The notes under the pieces are model-generated. The model ran no database searches, was not told the origin of the DNA, and saw only the letters and a list, made by a program, of their open reading frames with translations. The position numbers were made by a program, and so were the translations under genes. Below are positions 41,185-53,799 of a DNA stretch of 64,000 nucleotides, one piece after another (positions within the stretch are counted from its first letter, which is position 1; each line of letters opens with the position of its first letter). The DNA lies in assembly GCA_963555705.1 (NCBI GenBank), contig OY743176.1, positions 45,027,026-45,091,025 of the forward strand, written 5' to 3'. The stretch comes from Ligustrum vulgare (lineage: Eukaryota; Streptophyta; Magnoliopsida; Lamiales; Oleaceae).

Positions 41185-44165
41185 TGTAGCGCCCCGAGTT
41201 CCGTATACCCGATTCACTACGTCATTTTCTGTCTAAATTTTTCGAATAATATTTTTGCGGAAGAAATAGTTGAAATTCATTTTTGGCAACATTAAATAAA
41301 CTGTAATGGCCGATAAAATTGAAAACATTTATGAAACCATTTGAAATAGTAAATCGAACCATTAATTTTGTAAAGAAATTGACAATGTCATAATTTCTCA
41401 AATAAATGAACTTCTCTAAATTATTCGATTGTTTGGAAAAAAATACGGAAATCATTAACGTCAAACTTTCAACCGTTTAACGATTATTGCCACCATCATT
41501 CATCGCTCACCACCGTCTCCGAAATCTGCAAAACTGTTAAAAAGTAGGGTGAGTATTTCATGGGGGAAATACTCAGTAGACTCATCGCAAATTAATTTAA
41601 TTTATAAGATGATTAAACACATAAATCCCGGCTCTTTATAAAACGGGCATTGATAGAGCTTCTTTATAAAACTGCTCTTGATAAAACTCATATTGTGCAT
41701 TACAGCACGGGACATATTTTGCAAATCATAGGCTCTTTGAAATTAGCTCTTTGAAAACAGCTCTTTGAAAACCATATACTTATAAAAATATTTTAATTAT
41801 GCCAAGCATAATTTCTTTTGAAAGCATAACATAAGATATGATTGAAATCCTCATAAACATAAGAAGACACAAGAACTTTACCGAACTTAGGTGGCAAGAA
41901 TTCTTATGCAGTAAAATCATAATAACAGTAAGTTTTCATCATAACATAGGATAAGATCGAAATCCTCATAAATATAAGAATTTTACCGAACTTAGGTGGC
42001 AAGAATTCTTATGTAGTAAAATCATAATAACAGTAAGTATACCAAAACATAATTCATGAAATTCATAGGGATCATTTTCATCATAACATAAGATAGGATC
42101 AAAATCCTCATAAACATACGCGACAGGAATTTTACCGAACTTAGGTGGTAAATCCTCATAAACATATGGAAAGACAGGAATTTTACCGAACTTAGGTGGT
42201 AAATCCTCATAAACTTATGGAGACACAAGAACTTTACCGAACTTAGGTGGTAAGAATTCTTATGTGCATAGCAATGATCCAAAACATATAAAACATTATC
42301 GTAAAAACATAGGGTATACTTACTTTTCATAAAAACATAAGGTATATTTACCTTTCATAAAACATACTTAATTTTCTTGAAAATTGACTTTCACAAGTCA
42401 CATGACATTTATATGAAATCATAATTTAAATCAATTAATAAGTGCGAGTCTACCTCAATCCGACGAGTGCAAAGTTGAGCGGGAATGACTTCAATTTCTT
42501 TAAATTCTCCGTACGCTTCGTCTTAGCCAATAAGTCACTTTAGTCTATCGAATATATAGTTCAAAATGATAAATTATAATTTGAGGACTAAAATTGATGT
42601 TTTGAAAGTTGAAGGACTAAAATGAATATCTTTGAAAAGTTGAGGGACTAAAATTGATACTTTTGAAACTTGAGCTTAAAAGTAAATCAGCAGGGACTGA
42701 AATGATAAGTTTGAAGCTAAAAGGACTGAATAAAACCTTTTTAAAACTTGAGGGGCTGATTTGAAATAACTTTAAAACTTTAAAAGGGCTGAAATAAACT
42801 ATTCAAAGCTGTAGGGACTGATTTAAATCATTCAGAAAACGTAGGGACCAAAGTGCAAATTTCTGAAAAACTTAAAAATATATCCTCAGATCCGTTCTCT
42901 CTCTCTGTCAAAAACGCACTCCGTCTCTCTCTCTACTCACATTCGTTTCTGAACGCAGAGAAGGGAGGGAGGAATATTCCGGTTTACAGCCGGTGGAACG
43001 CCGGCGAATCGTAGGTGTAAGGTGTGGCGAGCGACGGGAAAAGGGTGGAAGTTTTGATTTGGTTTCAGGTGCGAGGTTAGGCGCGAAATCGAAGTGTAAC
43101 CTAGGTTTTGAATTCGCGACTTTCCGGCGAAAAAACCGGTCAATCAGTCGGCGGTAGAGGTATTGTTCTGGTTCAGTAATTGGTTATCGATTTGGAGCGA
43201 ATTTGATGTGAAACCTAGACACTGGAGGCTGAGTTTGGAGATGCGATTTCCGGTGGAACTCCGGTCAAAACTGATTGGAGTTCGAGGTAAGTGCTATGGG
43301 TAAATTGATTCTTGGTTTTTGTTTTGGGTTTTATTTTGATTTGGGGCTTTGGCACTGAATTGGAGTTGGTCAGAGACTCGATTGGTTGATGGCAGTTGGG
43401 TGTTTTGGTTATGATTGAAGTGCTGCAGTGGACTGATGGTGTAAAAAGGGTGATTTGGGCAGTGGTGGAAATCCGGTGGTGGTGATGAAGTTGCAGTCGA
43501 TGAGTGCAGACAGTGGTGGCTGGATTGCATTGTGATGGTTCGGACTATGAGTTGGAGGTGGTAACTTGACAGTGATGATACTGATTGCAGTGTAAATGGT
43601 TTGTGCAGTAGTTGCTAAGATGGAGATGATAATGGTGATATAGTGGGTTGAATTTGATTTCTGAATGGTGATGAAGATGTATGCTTATATATATTGTATT
43701 GTGGAATCTAAGTACATGGAAGTGTGAGTTGTGCCATGAGTATTGAAATGAAGATGGGGTAGATGATGATAATGATGAAGATGCTTTGCTTGTACAATTA
43801 TGGTTTAATATAATGAAGGTTCGTGGCTATGGATTGATGCTGATAATAATGGAGCTGAAAAGGAATTTGTGGGTGGTGGCTATGGCTTAGAAAATTGACT
43901 AACTTCGATTAGGAAGCGTATTTAAAACAGATATATTTTCGGACTGAAAATATGATTTTGAAATAATACTTTGAATAAATAATTAAAATAACATAATTTT
44001 AGAAATTCGGATTTTAATTTAAAATCGAACAAATTCGATATTTCTTGACTTGGCTAGACGAATTCGTCGCGGCGTTAACTTCAAAATAATAAATGAAATA
44101 GTAGCGACACAATTTTCTAAATATTAAAATAATTATTTATTGCATAAAAATTCTGGGTCGCTATA
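41185..44165 (-). repeat. 5' LTR of the LOG-bearing element
   Basis: 2981 bp, same length and almost the same sequence as 34844-37824. Such low divergence over 3 kb indicates a very recent insertion. Confidence 0.95.
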
Positions 44166-44790
44166 TTTTACACCAATAAAATAATCTACGCATAAACTGA
44201 AAAAAATTCTCTATTTTTTTGAGAAATTATATAGTTTTTATGCTATGGAAAGCGAAGAATCGTTCAGTTAAACTTTCTATATAAATTTATTATTTTTATA
44301 TTCGTAAATTATTGTTTTCTTGAAACTTATAATTTTCTATTATGTTATCAATATTTTTTTGAATACAATAATATTCCGATTTAAGTATATTATTTAGATT
44401 TAAATATAAATATGAGAGGATAATACAGAAATCGTGAAAAATTTATTGATAATCATTATTCAAAATATCATTTCTTTTTTAAAAAAAAAAATTCATTTTC
44501 TGCTCATTTTACACCAATAAAATAATTTACACATAAACTAAAAAGAATTCTCTACTTTTTTATACTATGGAAAGCTAAGAATTGTTCGGTTAAACTTTCT
44601 ATATAAACTTATTATTTTTATATTAGTAAATTATTGTTCTCTTGAAATTTTTAATTTTCTATTATGTTATCAATATTTTGTTGAATACAATAATATTCCG
44701 ATTTAAGTATATTATTTAGATTTAAATGTAAATATAAAAGGAGAATACAGAAATCGTGAAAAATATATTGATGTCTTCCAAAAAATTAAT
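44166..44790. repeat. Tandem duplication of about 340 bp
   Basis: Two copies, from 44166 and from about 44507, share TTTTACACCAATAAAATAAT, AAACTTTCTATATAAA, TTCTATTATGTTATCAATAT and ACAGAAATCGTGAAAAAT, with small differences. The LTR element was inserted in front of the first. The copies belong to the same AT-rich repeat tract as 33500-34690. Confidence 0.8.
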
Positions 44791-45123
44791 ATTGCACCAT
44801 AATATTAAATCAAACATGATATGTACCATTAAATAAACTACTAAATTTTTATTTTCTTTGAAATTAATAGTAGCTCATAAAAATTATTAAAATTAACAGT
44901 CATGTATTATTTAAATATATAAATTAACTTACTATTCAAAGAAGTTGTTATAATTTGAATTAGTTATATTATTTATTAAAATTTAATAGTTATTGTGATA
45001 TAATATTATTTTTCACGCATTTTGAATTTGTTTTAATTATGTATAAACATTAAAGTTTTACAAATACTTATTGAAATTGATATTTTTGAATAACTTCCGT
45101 GCATCGCACGGGAAAAATAATAG
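44791..45123 (+). mobile_element. Possible Helitron, 3' end
   Basis: Ends in a subterminal hairpin CCGTGCATCGCACGG (45097-45111) and then AAAAATAATAGT. Plant Helitrons end CTAG before a T, and here ATAG stands in for it, so the copy is mutated or the call is wrong. It may be the right end of the body starting near 32905. Confidence 0.4.
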
Positions 45124-45151
45124 TATATATATAAAATCAAAGTCTTTATAA

Positions 45152-45185
<34 letters not shown>

Positions 45186-47042
45186 TTTTTGGTCAAAATG
45201 TACTTGCTAAATTTGGAAATATTTTGTCAAAAATACAAGAATTAAAAAGTAAATAAATAATGGTTGAATTTTGGAAAGTGTAATGATTGCAAATTTGAAT
45301 TACACTTTTGAGCGCATTTGTTCTCAAATTAAAAAAAAAAAAAAAACCATTTTGAGTACTGTTAAATTTTATAAAAAATAATGGTAGTTAAAATTTTTTG
45401 TTTAAAAACAAAGAATGTGATGATTTCAAGGTAAAAATTAGTGATTGAAAAGTGGAGAGAAAAAAATATGTGTGATTAAAATGTAGTTTAAAAACGTGTT
45501 GTTTAAAAATATTTTGTCAAATAGAGATACTTCGTTCCAATTCCAAAAATAACAATTTAATTTTTTTTTTTAACAAATTTGTATTTACTTAATAGGATGA
45601 TTGATTTTAATATAACTATTAATCTTATTACGTATCCGAACTTCATTTTTTTTTTTTAGTGAAAAATGTGAAAAGAATACATCAAAAGCATCACAAGTCT
45701 AATTCAAAAAATAAATAGATAATTCTCTATTGTTATAAAAAAGTATTCAAGATCCGTAATTTAGAAATTTTGTTAAATTAATTAAAAAAAGATTATTCAA
45801 AAATATTTGCTTAATCATAGTGTAACTAATTTGGTAATGTAACATTTAATTATTTCTAAATATATAAAATTATATTATAAAATGTGTTGAAAAATATTTA
45901 AATGACCCGAAAATGTTTTAGTTTAAAGAACGAAAAATGTTTTAGTTTAAAGAACTTAAAAATATTCCTTATATTGTGTATTTTTTTTTATAAGTTTTCC
46001 AATTAGATTATATGAAAAAATAAAAAAATTAAATGACTAATCCAAAAATTTTATTTCAAATCGAATAATTTCATACTTGATTGAATATAATTTTCCGTCA
46101 TATGTAATGACAATTAATAAGAGTTAGAAGTAATCACTCTCGCATGTTGGAATGTATTTGAAAAATTCTATGGGTAACTATTAGTGTTAAAATTATGTAT
46201 GAGCATGTGTTCGATAAACTTGCAAAAATGAACCATTTTATAAATCACACAATTTCTCAAACCACTTTTTTAACCACACAATAAAACAAGTGAGAGCAAA
46301 CTGTAAAAACATTGTTCGTACAATCGTCCAAAAGATCAAATGTCAAAGTTTTACTTTATATTTTTTTACTTCATTTTAAATTATATAATCTAAGTTATAT
46401 AATACTTCGTGTTCAGAAAACTTGAAATGGTTCAACCTGGAAAAGACAACATGTCAAGGTTCAGAAGATTGAATCGGGTTGAACAGGGTCGAATCGATTT
46501 TAATTAAAAAATAAATAATTATTTCAAAGATCATAAAACTTTCTATAAAAAATTATTTTATAAATAAAACGACATTTACTCATTTGGAGTAAAATTAAAT
46601 AAACAAAAAATATAACAACTATATTTTTTACCAATTCAAAGTAAATATAGATTTATGGTTGTTAATTTTATTTATTAAATTTTACTTCAAAATAATTTAA
46701 TATATAAAAAAAGAAGATAAAAATGACTTATTTTAAAAAAGAAAGTTTAACAAACAAATAAACTACTTTTTTTTAAAGAGACAAACAATTTTAAAAAGAA
46801 AAGAAAAAAAATCTTATAATAATCATAATTTCTTATTTTTTATTAGTTTTGTAAATGTTGCATTTCCTATTTTGATTATTTTTATTTTTTTTAAGTTTTG
46901 AATTCGATAATATTTTGTATTAAAATATTGTTGTACTATATTTTTATTTGATATGATTGTATAATTAATATATTTTCTTAAATTTTGATCGAAATCACTA
47001 TCACAACTATATTCCCGTGCATCACACAGGTGAAAATACTAG
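45124..47042 (+). mobile_element. Second possible Helitron-like element
   Basis: Ends with hairpin-forming CCCGTGCATCACACAGG (47014-47030) and GTGAAAATACTAG before T, a proper CTAG end. The left limit is uncertain; TATATATATAAAATC at 45124-45140 resembles a Helitron start. Inside lie a (AC)14 microsatellite (45158-45185), a MITE-like block at about 45350-45530 and another in inverse orientation near 46200-46300. No coding sequence. Confidence 0.35.
45158..45185. repeat. (AC)14 microsatellite
   Basis: Uninterrupted AC dinucleotide run of 28 bases. Confidence 0.97.
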
Positions 47043-47197
47043 TTATTGTTTAATAACAAACTTAATTAATTTCCACTAAACACAAATATTATTAACTAAT
47101 AAGGTACAATTATTAAAAAAATTCTTATACATAACTAAAAAAATTATAATAATAAAAAACTCTTATATATAACTAAAATAATTATAATAATATTACA

Positions 47198-47449
47198 TAC
47201 TTCCTCCATCACAATTATATAGGCTACATTTCCTTGTTCTCTTGTCCCAATTATATAGATTTGTTTCTTTATTGCGAAATATTTATTTTATTTGTTTACT
47301 ATTATACCCTTGTTAATTACTTCCAACAATAATAGTTTTGATACTTTAATAAGGGTATTACAAAAATTACTTTTTCAATAACGTTAAATATGTTTTCTTA
47401 ATCTGTGTGAAAAGTCAAACCAGCACATATAATTGGGACGGAGGGATTA
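47198..47449. mobile_element. Stowaway-like MITE
   Basis: 248-bp element at 47200-47447 flanked by TA. The ends are imperfect inverted repeats: CTTCCTCCATCACAATTATATAG against ATCCCTCCGTCCCAATTATATG read from the right. CTCCCTCCGTCC-type ends with a TA duplication are the mark of Stowaway elements (Tc1/mariner). Non-coding. Confidence 0.85.
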
Positions 47450-49400
47450 TATAATTAACTTGAAATAATATATATCTGTAAGTTGAAATTAATATATACA
47501 ATGCAATGATAATAAATTACACAATACAATTAACGTTGTCTTTAAAACTTAATATTACATTATAGCTAGACACATATTTATGACTCTAGTAAATATGTTT
47601 TATGCATTAAAATATGAATATTTTGGGAGTAATTTTGGAAAATTATTGTTTCATGTTGTTTAAATATTGTTTGTTTTGATAAAACTCATTTTGAACGTGA
47701 TTTGGAAAAAATAAATGAAAATCGAGCTAAAAAGATGAAGTTTATGCTTAATTTTTAGAGAGGAAGCCAAATTGACAACAATTGAAAGCTTAAAGATAGA
47801 GACATGTGATCAAAAGGGCATGTTTGGCTAAAAGCAGAACATACATACAATGGGTAAAGCAAGATTTTCAACACACTCATCTTATGTGTAGTGTTCATGT
47901 ATAATTAGATAGCATAGAGCGAGAATTAACAATGGGTAAAGTAAGATTGATTTTCAACACACTCATCTTATATGTAGTGTTCATGTATAATTAGATAATC
48001 AATATGATAGACATTAGCATTTCACATAAACAAAAATCAATATTTCTTTGTTTTGCTTACATTTGAATTTGACATCGAATTAATACAATTCAACATAAAA
48101 ATTATTCTTCAAGGGACATTACTCTCACTGCTAATCTATTACTTGTCAAGAATCCCATACACTTACGAGATTTTATTATTTGAGAATTATTTTTATTGTT
48201 TTGATTTTTTACTTTGGGCAAGTGTATTGTTTATTTGATGAGATGAACAAAAATTATGATTTAGTATTATCGCATATATGGTAAGATTTTTTTTTTTGTT
48301 TGTACCTATGCTTTATGTTTAATTCGTGATCCCATTTTATTTTTTAGCTGATTTTTCTTTTATGATTGAGTTGGGAGAGAATTTTTTTGATTGGTATTGT
48401 ATTTGTAGTCGCATTTTATTAGAATACTTTCATTTCTTTCTGTATAACTTTTCATAGATACGTTATATGTTTGATTGATGATTTTAATTTCTGGTAATCA
48501 TTGTTAAATTTTGTTAGTTGTATTTTGGACATACTTATTATTTACTAGTAAGACGTGAGAGATTTCATAATTAATTTGTGTATATGTAGAAGAGCACGGG
48601 AGAAGAAGAGAGATTAAGTATCGTAAATGTGTATAACAATTTATTTATGTATCTATGTGAGAATTGTTATATTCTTGTAAATGTGTATAACAATTGTTTT
48701 GGAAGAACATATATGCCTTTCTGAGTGTTTTTACGTCTTTTACAAAAGATGATTTACAAAATACTCAAAATATATTATTTTTCGTAGAACATAAAACAAC
48801 ATCAATTAAATTACCATTCCTGACCTGAAAAGTTAATTTAAAACTCATACTCCAACATCTCAATCCACACACCAAATACATATACTGCAGTCCGTAAATT
48901 GACTTTATCCAGTCTCTAGAAATTACTTCGAAGTAGTCAAAATGCAACGTCTATAATTTAGGAAAAACATGAAAAATGTGAATTTGATAATTCAATGAGA
49001 AAACAATACACATGCATACTCTTTTTCAAAATATGCTTTCAGAACCTGATTATAGATTATCTCAACTACCCCAAAGCAATTAAAATTTTCATAAACAAAA
49101 TATCGATACAATGGCCACAACAAATCAGATTACATAGGACTTCCACATCCTATCGTTTTTCACCTTATTTGATTCCAACAAAGCTACTCAATCAACATGT
49201 TGTTTTTCGAAACTTTGGAGTTGTAAGGTCTTTACGACACATCGATATCCCGTATAACACAGTGATTACTGAGGGGATAAAGTCCAAATCTATAATCCTC
49301 ACGTATAAATCTTTCTTTATGATTCACAATCCATCAATTGTCATTGCATTAAAAATATGTTACCACATTATACCACATATAACGGTGTATTGAATACTCA
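47450..49400. other. AT-rich intergenic DNA with a short tandem repeat
   Basis: No gene recognised. An 82-bp-period duplication lies at 47849-47997 (AATGGGTAAAG, CAACACACTCATCTTAT and TGTAGTGTTCATGTATAATT in both copies). Open frames here are low-complexity and unconvincing. Confidence 0.55.
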
Positions 49401-50530
49401 CTGTTTGATGATAATTCGATACAAATCAACCTAAAAATCACAAAATTGCAAAATACCATGATCATAACTCAAAATAAGCTTGATGCCTACATAGGTTTTG
49501 ACACGGTATCGACACCATGTTCATCGTCTCCATTTGACGTCGATACAAAATGTCCCAAGTCGACACTAAATGTATTTCTAGAAACTGAAACTAAAAAATC
49601 TGGATTTCTTTGATCCAAAATAATTTACTTTAATGAAGGACTTTGATAAAAACTTTTTTTTAATGAAAAAGATGAATCAAAATGGATTTAAACATAATTT
49701 TTACAAAAATTCCCTTACTTAGGTTTTTAGAATGAAAAAGCTATTCTCTCTACATTCTCGATAATTTCCCAGTGTGAAGAATTGATTAAAGAAACTATGG
49801 GTATTTATGAGAATATTTGGATGCAAGAAGAGTAAAAAATCATGGTTGCATTAGATTACTTCTTTCCAATTGGCTAGGATGTGATTCAACTTCATCTTCC
49901 TAAGATAAGACCTATTACCTAGTTTACATGCAATTGGAGGTGTCAATTATAGGTAGGGTGAGTATTAAAAGCTAAAAAGTCAGTGGTGGAAGTGTACGTA
50001 GACACCTCATGCTTGAAAAATTTACATTTTTCAGTTTTGGGGAGCCATGTTTAGGCTTGAATTAGAGATAGTAAATTAGTCAAAATATATAGTTCTTAGT
50101 AGCATTTCAAAGTACTCAAGTCGTACTCTGATTTGCAATTTACCACGTGAGAAATGATTAATCAATGAAGAAGTTATGACTTGTCAAAGTATTAAATTTA
50201 AATTTAAAATGATTATTCTGTAAAGTATTAAATTTAAAAACGCGCACCTATAATTATGGATTGATCAAACTTAAAAATGAATATCATATTCTCAAAGTTC
50301 ATTTTGAAAACTTACCCATACATAAATCACATGCATTCAACGGAGGTTAGAAGTGATTAAACAATTCTATTAAAGAGAGGTGTTTAGATACGTTTTTTGT
50401 AAGTTTTCATTTTATTAATATTTTCTTTTTTCTTTCTTTAAATTCCTTAGAAATTAAATAAATTATAAAAAATACTTTTATTACGTAATCATGAACAAAT
50501 ATGGACATTATAATTTTTTGGGACGTCACA
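49401..50530 (-). repeat. 3' LTR of a Tekay-like chromovirus
   Basis: On the minus strand the tract GAGGACGAAATT...AAGAGGGTTGAT is followed by TGTGACGTCCC, the LTR start, at 50530. The LTR continues leftward, but its other end could not be placed exactly; 49401 is approximate. Confidence 0.6.
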
Positions 50531-50665
50531 ATCAACCCTCTTAAACGAATTTCGTCCTCAAAATTACCTTTAACGAGAAGAGTTCTGAATGTTGGGTCTT
50601 CATCTCATCTTCTCGTTCCTATGTTTCTTCTTCTATGACATCAATCTGTCATAGTACATGTACTA

Positions 50666-51760
50666 TCAAAATTTTCTTATTCTGAAGTCTATTGATATCC
50701 CGCATAAAAAAATTCTGATTGATTTTCTCTCTAAAGTTAAGTCGGGTTGTATATCTGTGGTAACTTCAAGTAAGATATAGGAAGGATTTGAGATATACTT
50801 CCTAAGAGTAGATACACGAAATACATAATGCATTATTTTCATCTGTTCTAGTAATTTTTCTCTATAGGTAACTTCTCCAATTCTCTCCAAAATTTCAAAG
50901 TATACAATAAATCGCAGGGTTAACTTTGCTCGCTTTTCAAATTGCAGTATTATTTTGATCGGTGATATTTTGAATAAAGGCTTTATTTCCAACCATAAAT
51001 TCCAAATGGCCTTCAATTTCTATCGACTTAACTTCATTTTCGATCTTGTGCCGCTTGCAATATTCTTTTTATTTTCCCTACTGCTTCGATCATATCTTGT
51101 GCCATTTTGGAGTTTAGGATGTTGTTTTCTCCTACCTCATTCAAGTATAATGGAGATTGACGTTTTCGGTCATATAATGCTTCAAGTGGAGGCATCTGGA
51201 CTGAAGCATGGTAACTTTCATTATACAAGAACTCGATCAAATGTAGGTAATGATCCCAATTCCGAGTAAAATTCAATACACACACATGAAACATGTCTTC
51301 TAAGGTTTGACTAGTACGTTTATATTGTCCATCTGTTTGCTAATGGAAGATTGTACTAAAGTTTAGTCTCGTCCCTAATAATTATGTACTTCTTTCTAGA
51401 ATCGAGATAAAAATAGAGTGTCTCGATTAGAGGTGATATTAATAGGTATTCCATGTAAACTTAATGTCCCTTGGATGTACAAGATGACTAACTATGCCAT
51501 CTTAAATGTCATTTTGATTAACAAAAAGTGGGCAGATTTGGTTAGTCGATCTGTGATCACCAGATTGCATTATAGCCTTCTGTAACTTTTGGTAATCCAC
51601 TAACAAAATTCATTGTTATCTTCTCCTATTTCCATTCTGGGATTGGTAGTGATTGTAGGGTACAATCCGGTCATTGGTGCTCAGCTATACGAAAGTATGA
51701 AATAAGGGTATTATGGGCTTCATATAAGATTCCTTCTCACAATCCTTGCATTGCTTGTAT
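50666..51760 (-). pseudogene. Chromovirus integrase remnant
   Basis: 51294-51034 has NWDHYLHLIEFLYNESYHAS and MPPLEALYDRK, the part after the integrase core; HQTDGQYKRTSQTLEDMF lies just upstream (near 51350-51290). 51016-50666 has RAKLTLRFIVYFEILERIGE and STLRKYISNPSYIL, the tail ahead of the chromodomain. The catalytic core is too damaged to read in full. Confidence 0.78.
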
Positions 51761-52429
51761 ATACATCATATCCTTATATCTTAAGATTGCTTGAGGAAAA
51801 GTATTATACTAGGTTCGCTTTCGTTTCATCAAATTCTTACAAATCTTCTTAGCCAATGGGTCAGTTTCTTGTCCTTCTTTGATTCTATTATAAGGATATG
51901 TTATATCGTGAAAATATACAGTCGAATCCAGCCTAGGTTTAGGATTTCCAAATTGAAGTTCTCTACTTCCTTCTGTATTTCCTTAGATCTGTTCAGTACA
52001 TGAATATATCTGCTTAAGGTATCAGCTACAACATTTACCTTTCCAGGATGATAATTGATTGTAAAATCATAATACTTTACGTGTTCTAACCATCTGCGTT
52101 TGACACGTATTCAAATATTTTTGGGTAAAGAAATACTTTAGATTCTTATGATAAGTGAAAATCTCACATTTTTCACATACAAATAATGGCGCCAAATCTT
52201 TAAAGCAAAGACTCCAATTCATGGGTAGGATAGTTCAGTTCGTAAAGTTTTTACTATCAAGATGTATAGGCGATTACCTTCCCATTTTGCATCAAAACAC
52301 ATCCTAAACCATTCTTTGATACATCACATAGATAGTGAATCCATCACTTCCAAGAGATATAGTCAATATAGTTGTGATTGTGAGACGTGTTTTGAATTCT
52401 TGGAAAATCGTCTCACACTCCACAGTCCA

Positions 52430-53205
52430 TTTAAAAGGTATATTATTTCGAGTTAATCTAGTAAGAGGGGTAGCGATCTTGGAAAAGTCTTGAACAAATC
52501 GACGATAATATCCAACTGGACAGAGGAAACTTCTGATTTCTGTAGGAGTAGTAGATTGAAACCGATTATATATTGCTTCAATCTTACTGGGGGTCTACCG
52601 ATATCCTTTCTTTATCTACAACATATCCTAAGAAGGTAAATATTTTTAGCCAAAATTCATATTTCAAAATTTTAGTTTCTAGTTGTTTCTCACTCCAGAT
52701 TTGAAGAAAAGTCCTGAGATATTTTGCATGTTCCTCCCAAGATTTTGAATATATAAGTATGTCATTGATAAACACAATGACAAACCGATCTAAATAATCT
52801 TTGAATGAAGGTAGCTGGTGCATTTGTCAATCCAAACAACATTACTAGGAACTCAAAAAGACCATTTCAAGCACTGAAAGTATATTTCACAATGTATTCT
52901 TCTCAGTTATTCAACGAATGATATCTCGAGAGAAGATCAATCTTTGAAAAAACTACGAAGCCTAGGAGTTGGTCTAAGAAATCATCGATTCATAGAAGAC
53001 GTTATTTATTTTTTATAGTAACTTTATTTAGTTCTCGGTAATCAATGCAAAGTCGCATTGATCCATCCTTCTTATTTACAAAGAGTACTGGGGCACACCA
53101 TAGGGATGTACTCGATCGGATAAACCCTCGACTTAGTAAATCATCCAATTGAATTCTCAATTCTTTTAATTCCATTGGAGCCATTATATACGTGTTTTTG
53201 GACAA
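52430..53205 (-). pseudogene. Chromovirus reverse transcriptase remnant
   Basis: 53205-53002 has [20 protein letters not shown] and [18 protein letters not shown]. 52823-52584 has FINDILIYSKSWEEHAKYL, where the catalytic FIDD reads FIND, a G to A change that should destroy activity, and then FTFLGYVV. The RNase H region beyond 52500 is badly eroded. Confidence 0.85.
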
Positions 53206-53460
53206 AGGCTGTGTACCTGGGATTAAATCAATAAAAAATTCAATTTCTCGATTAAGTGGTCATCCTGGAAGTTCATAAAGATATACTTAATGAAATTTTT
53301 CTACAATAGGTAAAGAAGAAATTGTTTCAGGGTTCTTGGTATATATTTGATAAAGGCTTACCCAAAATCTCAAATGTTCTTGATTTATGAGTTTAGTAGG
53401 TTTGGTGGATGTGAAGATTATTGTTGAGGTTTTCTCTTGCAATAGAAAGAATATTGATTT

Positions 53461-53780
53461 TTATTTAGGAAAGTTTAGGATTTTCTTTTTATAATCGATC
53501 ACAACTCCATGATTGGATAGCCAATCCATACCAAGAATTATATCAAAATCATGGAAATCAAACGTAATGAGATCCACATGGAAATCAATATTTTTGATGC
53601 GTATAACGACATTGGGAATATAATTTTTTGCATGGTGAGTGGTTCCAGATGGGATAATGATATCAAAGTTTAATTGCATAGAGATCAATTCCACATTTAT
53701 ATCACGTAGTTCAAAGATATAAAGGAGTGAGTAGCTCCTGAATCAAACAATGTATAGGCTGGTCTAGTTAAGAAGTAAGT
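53461..53780 (-). pseudogene. Chromovirus aspartic protease remnant
   Basis: The active site LFDSGATHSFIS is intact near 53720-53755. It is followed by the open piece 53694-53461, which has TFDFHDFDIILGMDWLSNHG, the usual end of the domain. A frame change separates them. Confidence 0.83.
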
Positions 53781-53799
53781 GGTTCCTGCAATGACATTA

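Larger units (their letters stand above)
34844..44165 (-). mobile_element. Young LTR retrotransposon carrying a LOG-like gene cassette
   Basis: 9322-bp element. Two 2981-bp LTRs start TGTAGCG and end CGCTATA on the plus strand. The insertion duplicates TTTT (possibly ATTTT) beside each end, and the unfilled site is visible in a nearby tandem copy (CTCATTTTACACCAAT near 44500). The minus strand shows the retroelement signals: a primer-binding site for initiator tRNA-Met at 41170-41181 and a polypurine tract AAGGAGGTAAGAT before the 3' LTR. The 3360-bp interior has no recognisable gag or pol but two plus-strand ORFs. LTR style and the tract context (GAGGACGAAATTATTTTAAGGAGG) suggest a chromovirus relative supplied the enzymes. 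Confidence 0.92.

Noticed and set aside
48995..49393. 132-codon plus-strand frame
   Set aside because: No family, AT-rich composition and no flanking gene signals.
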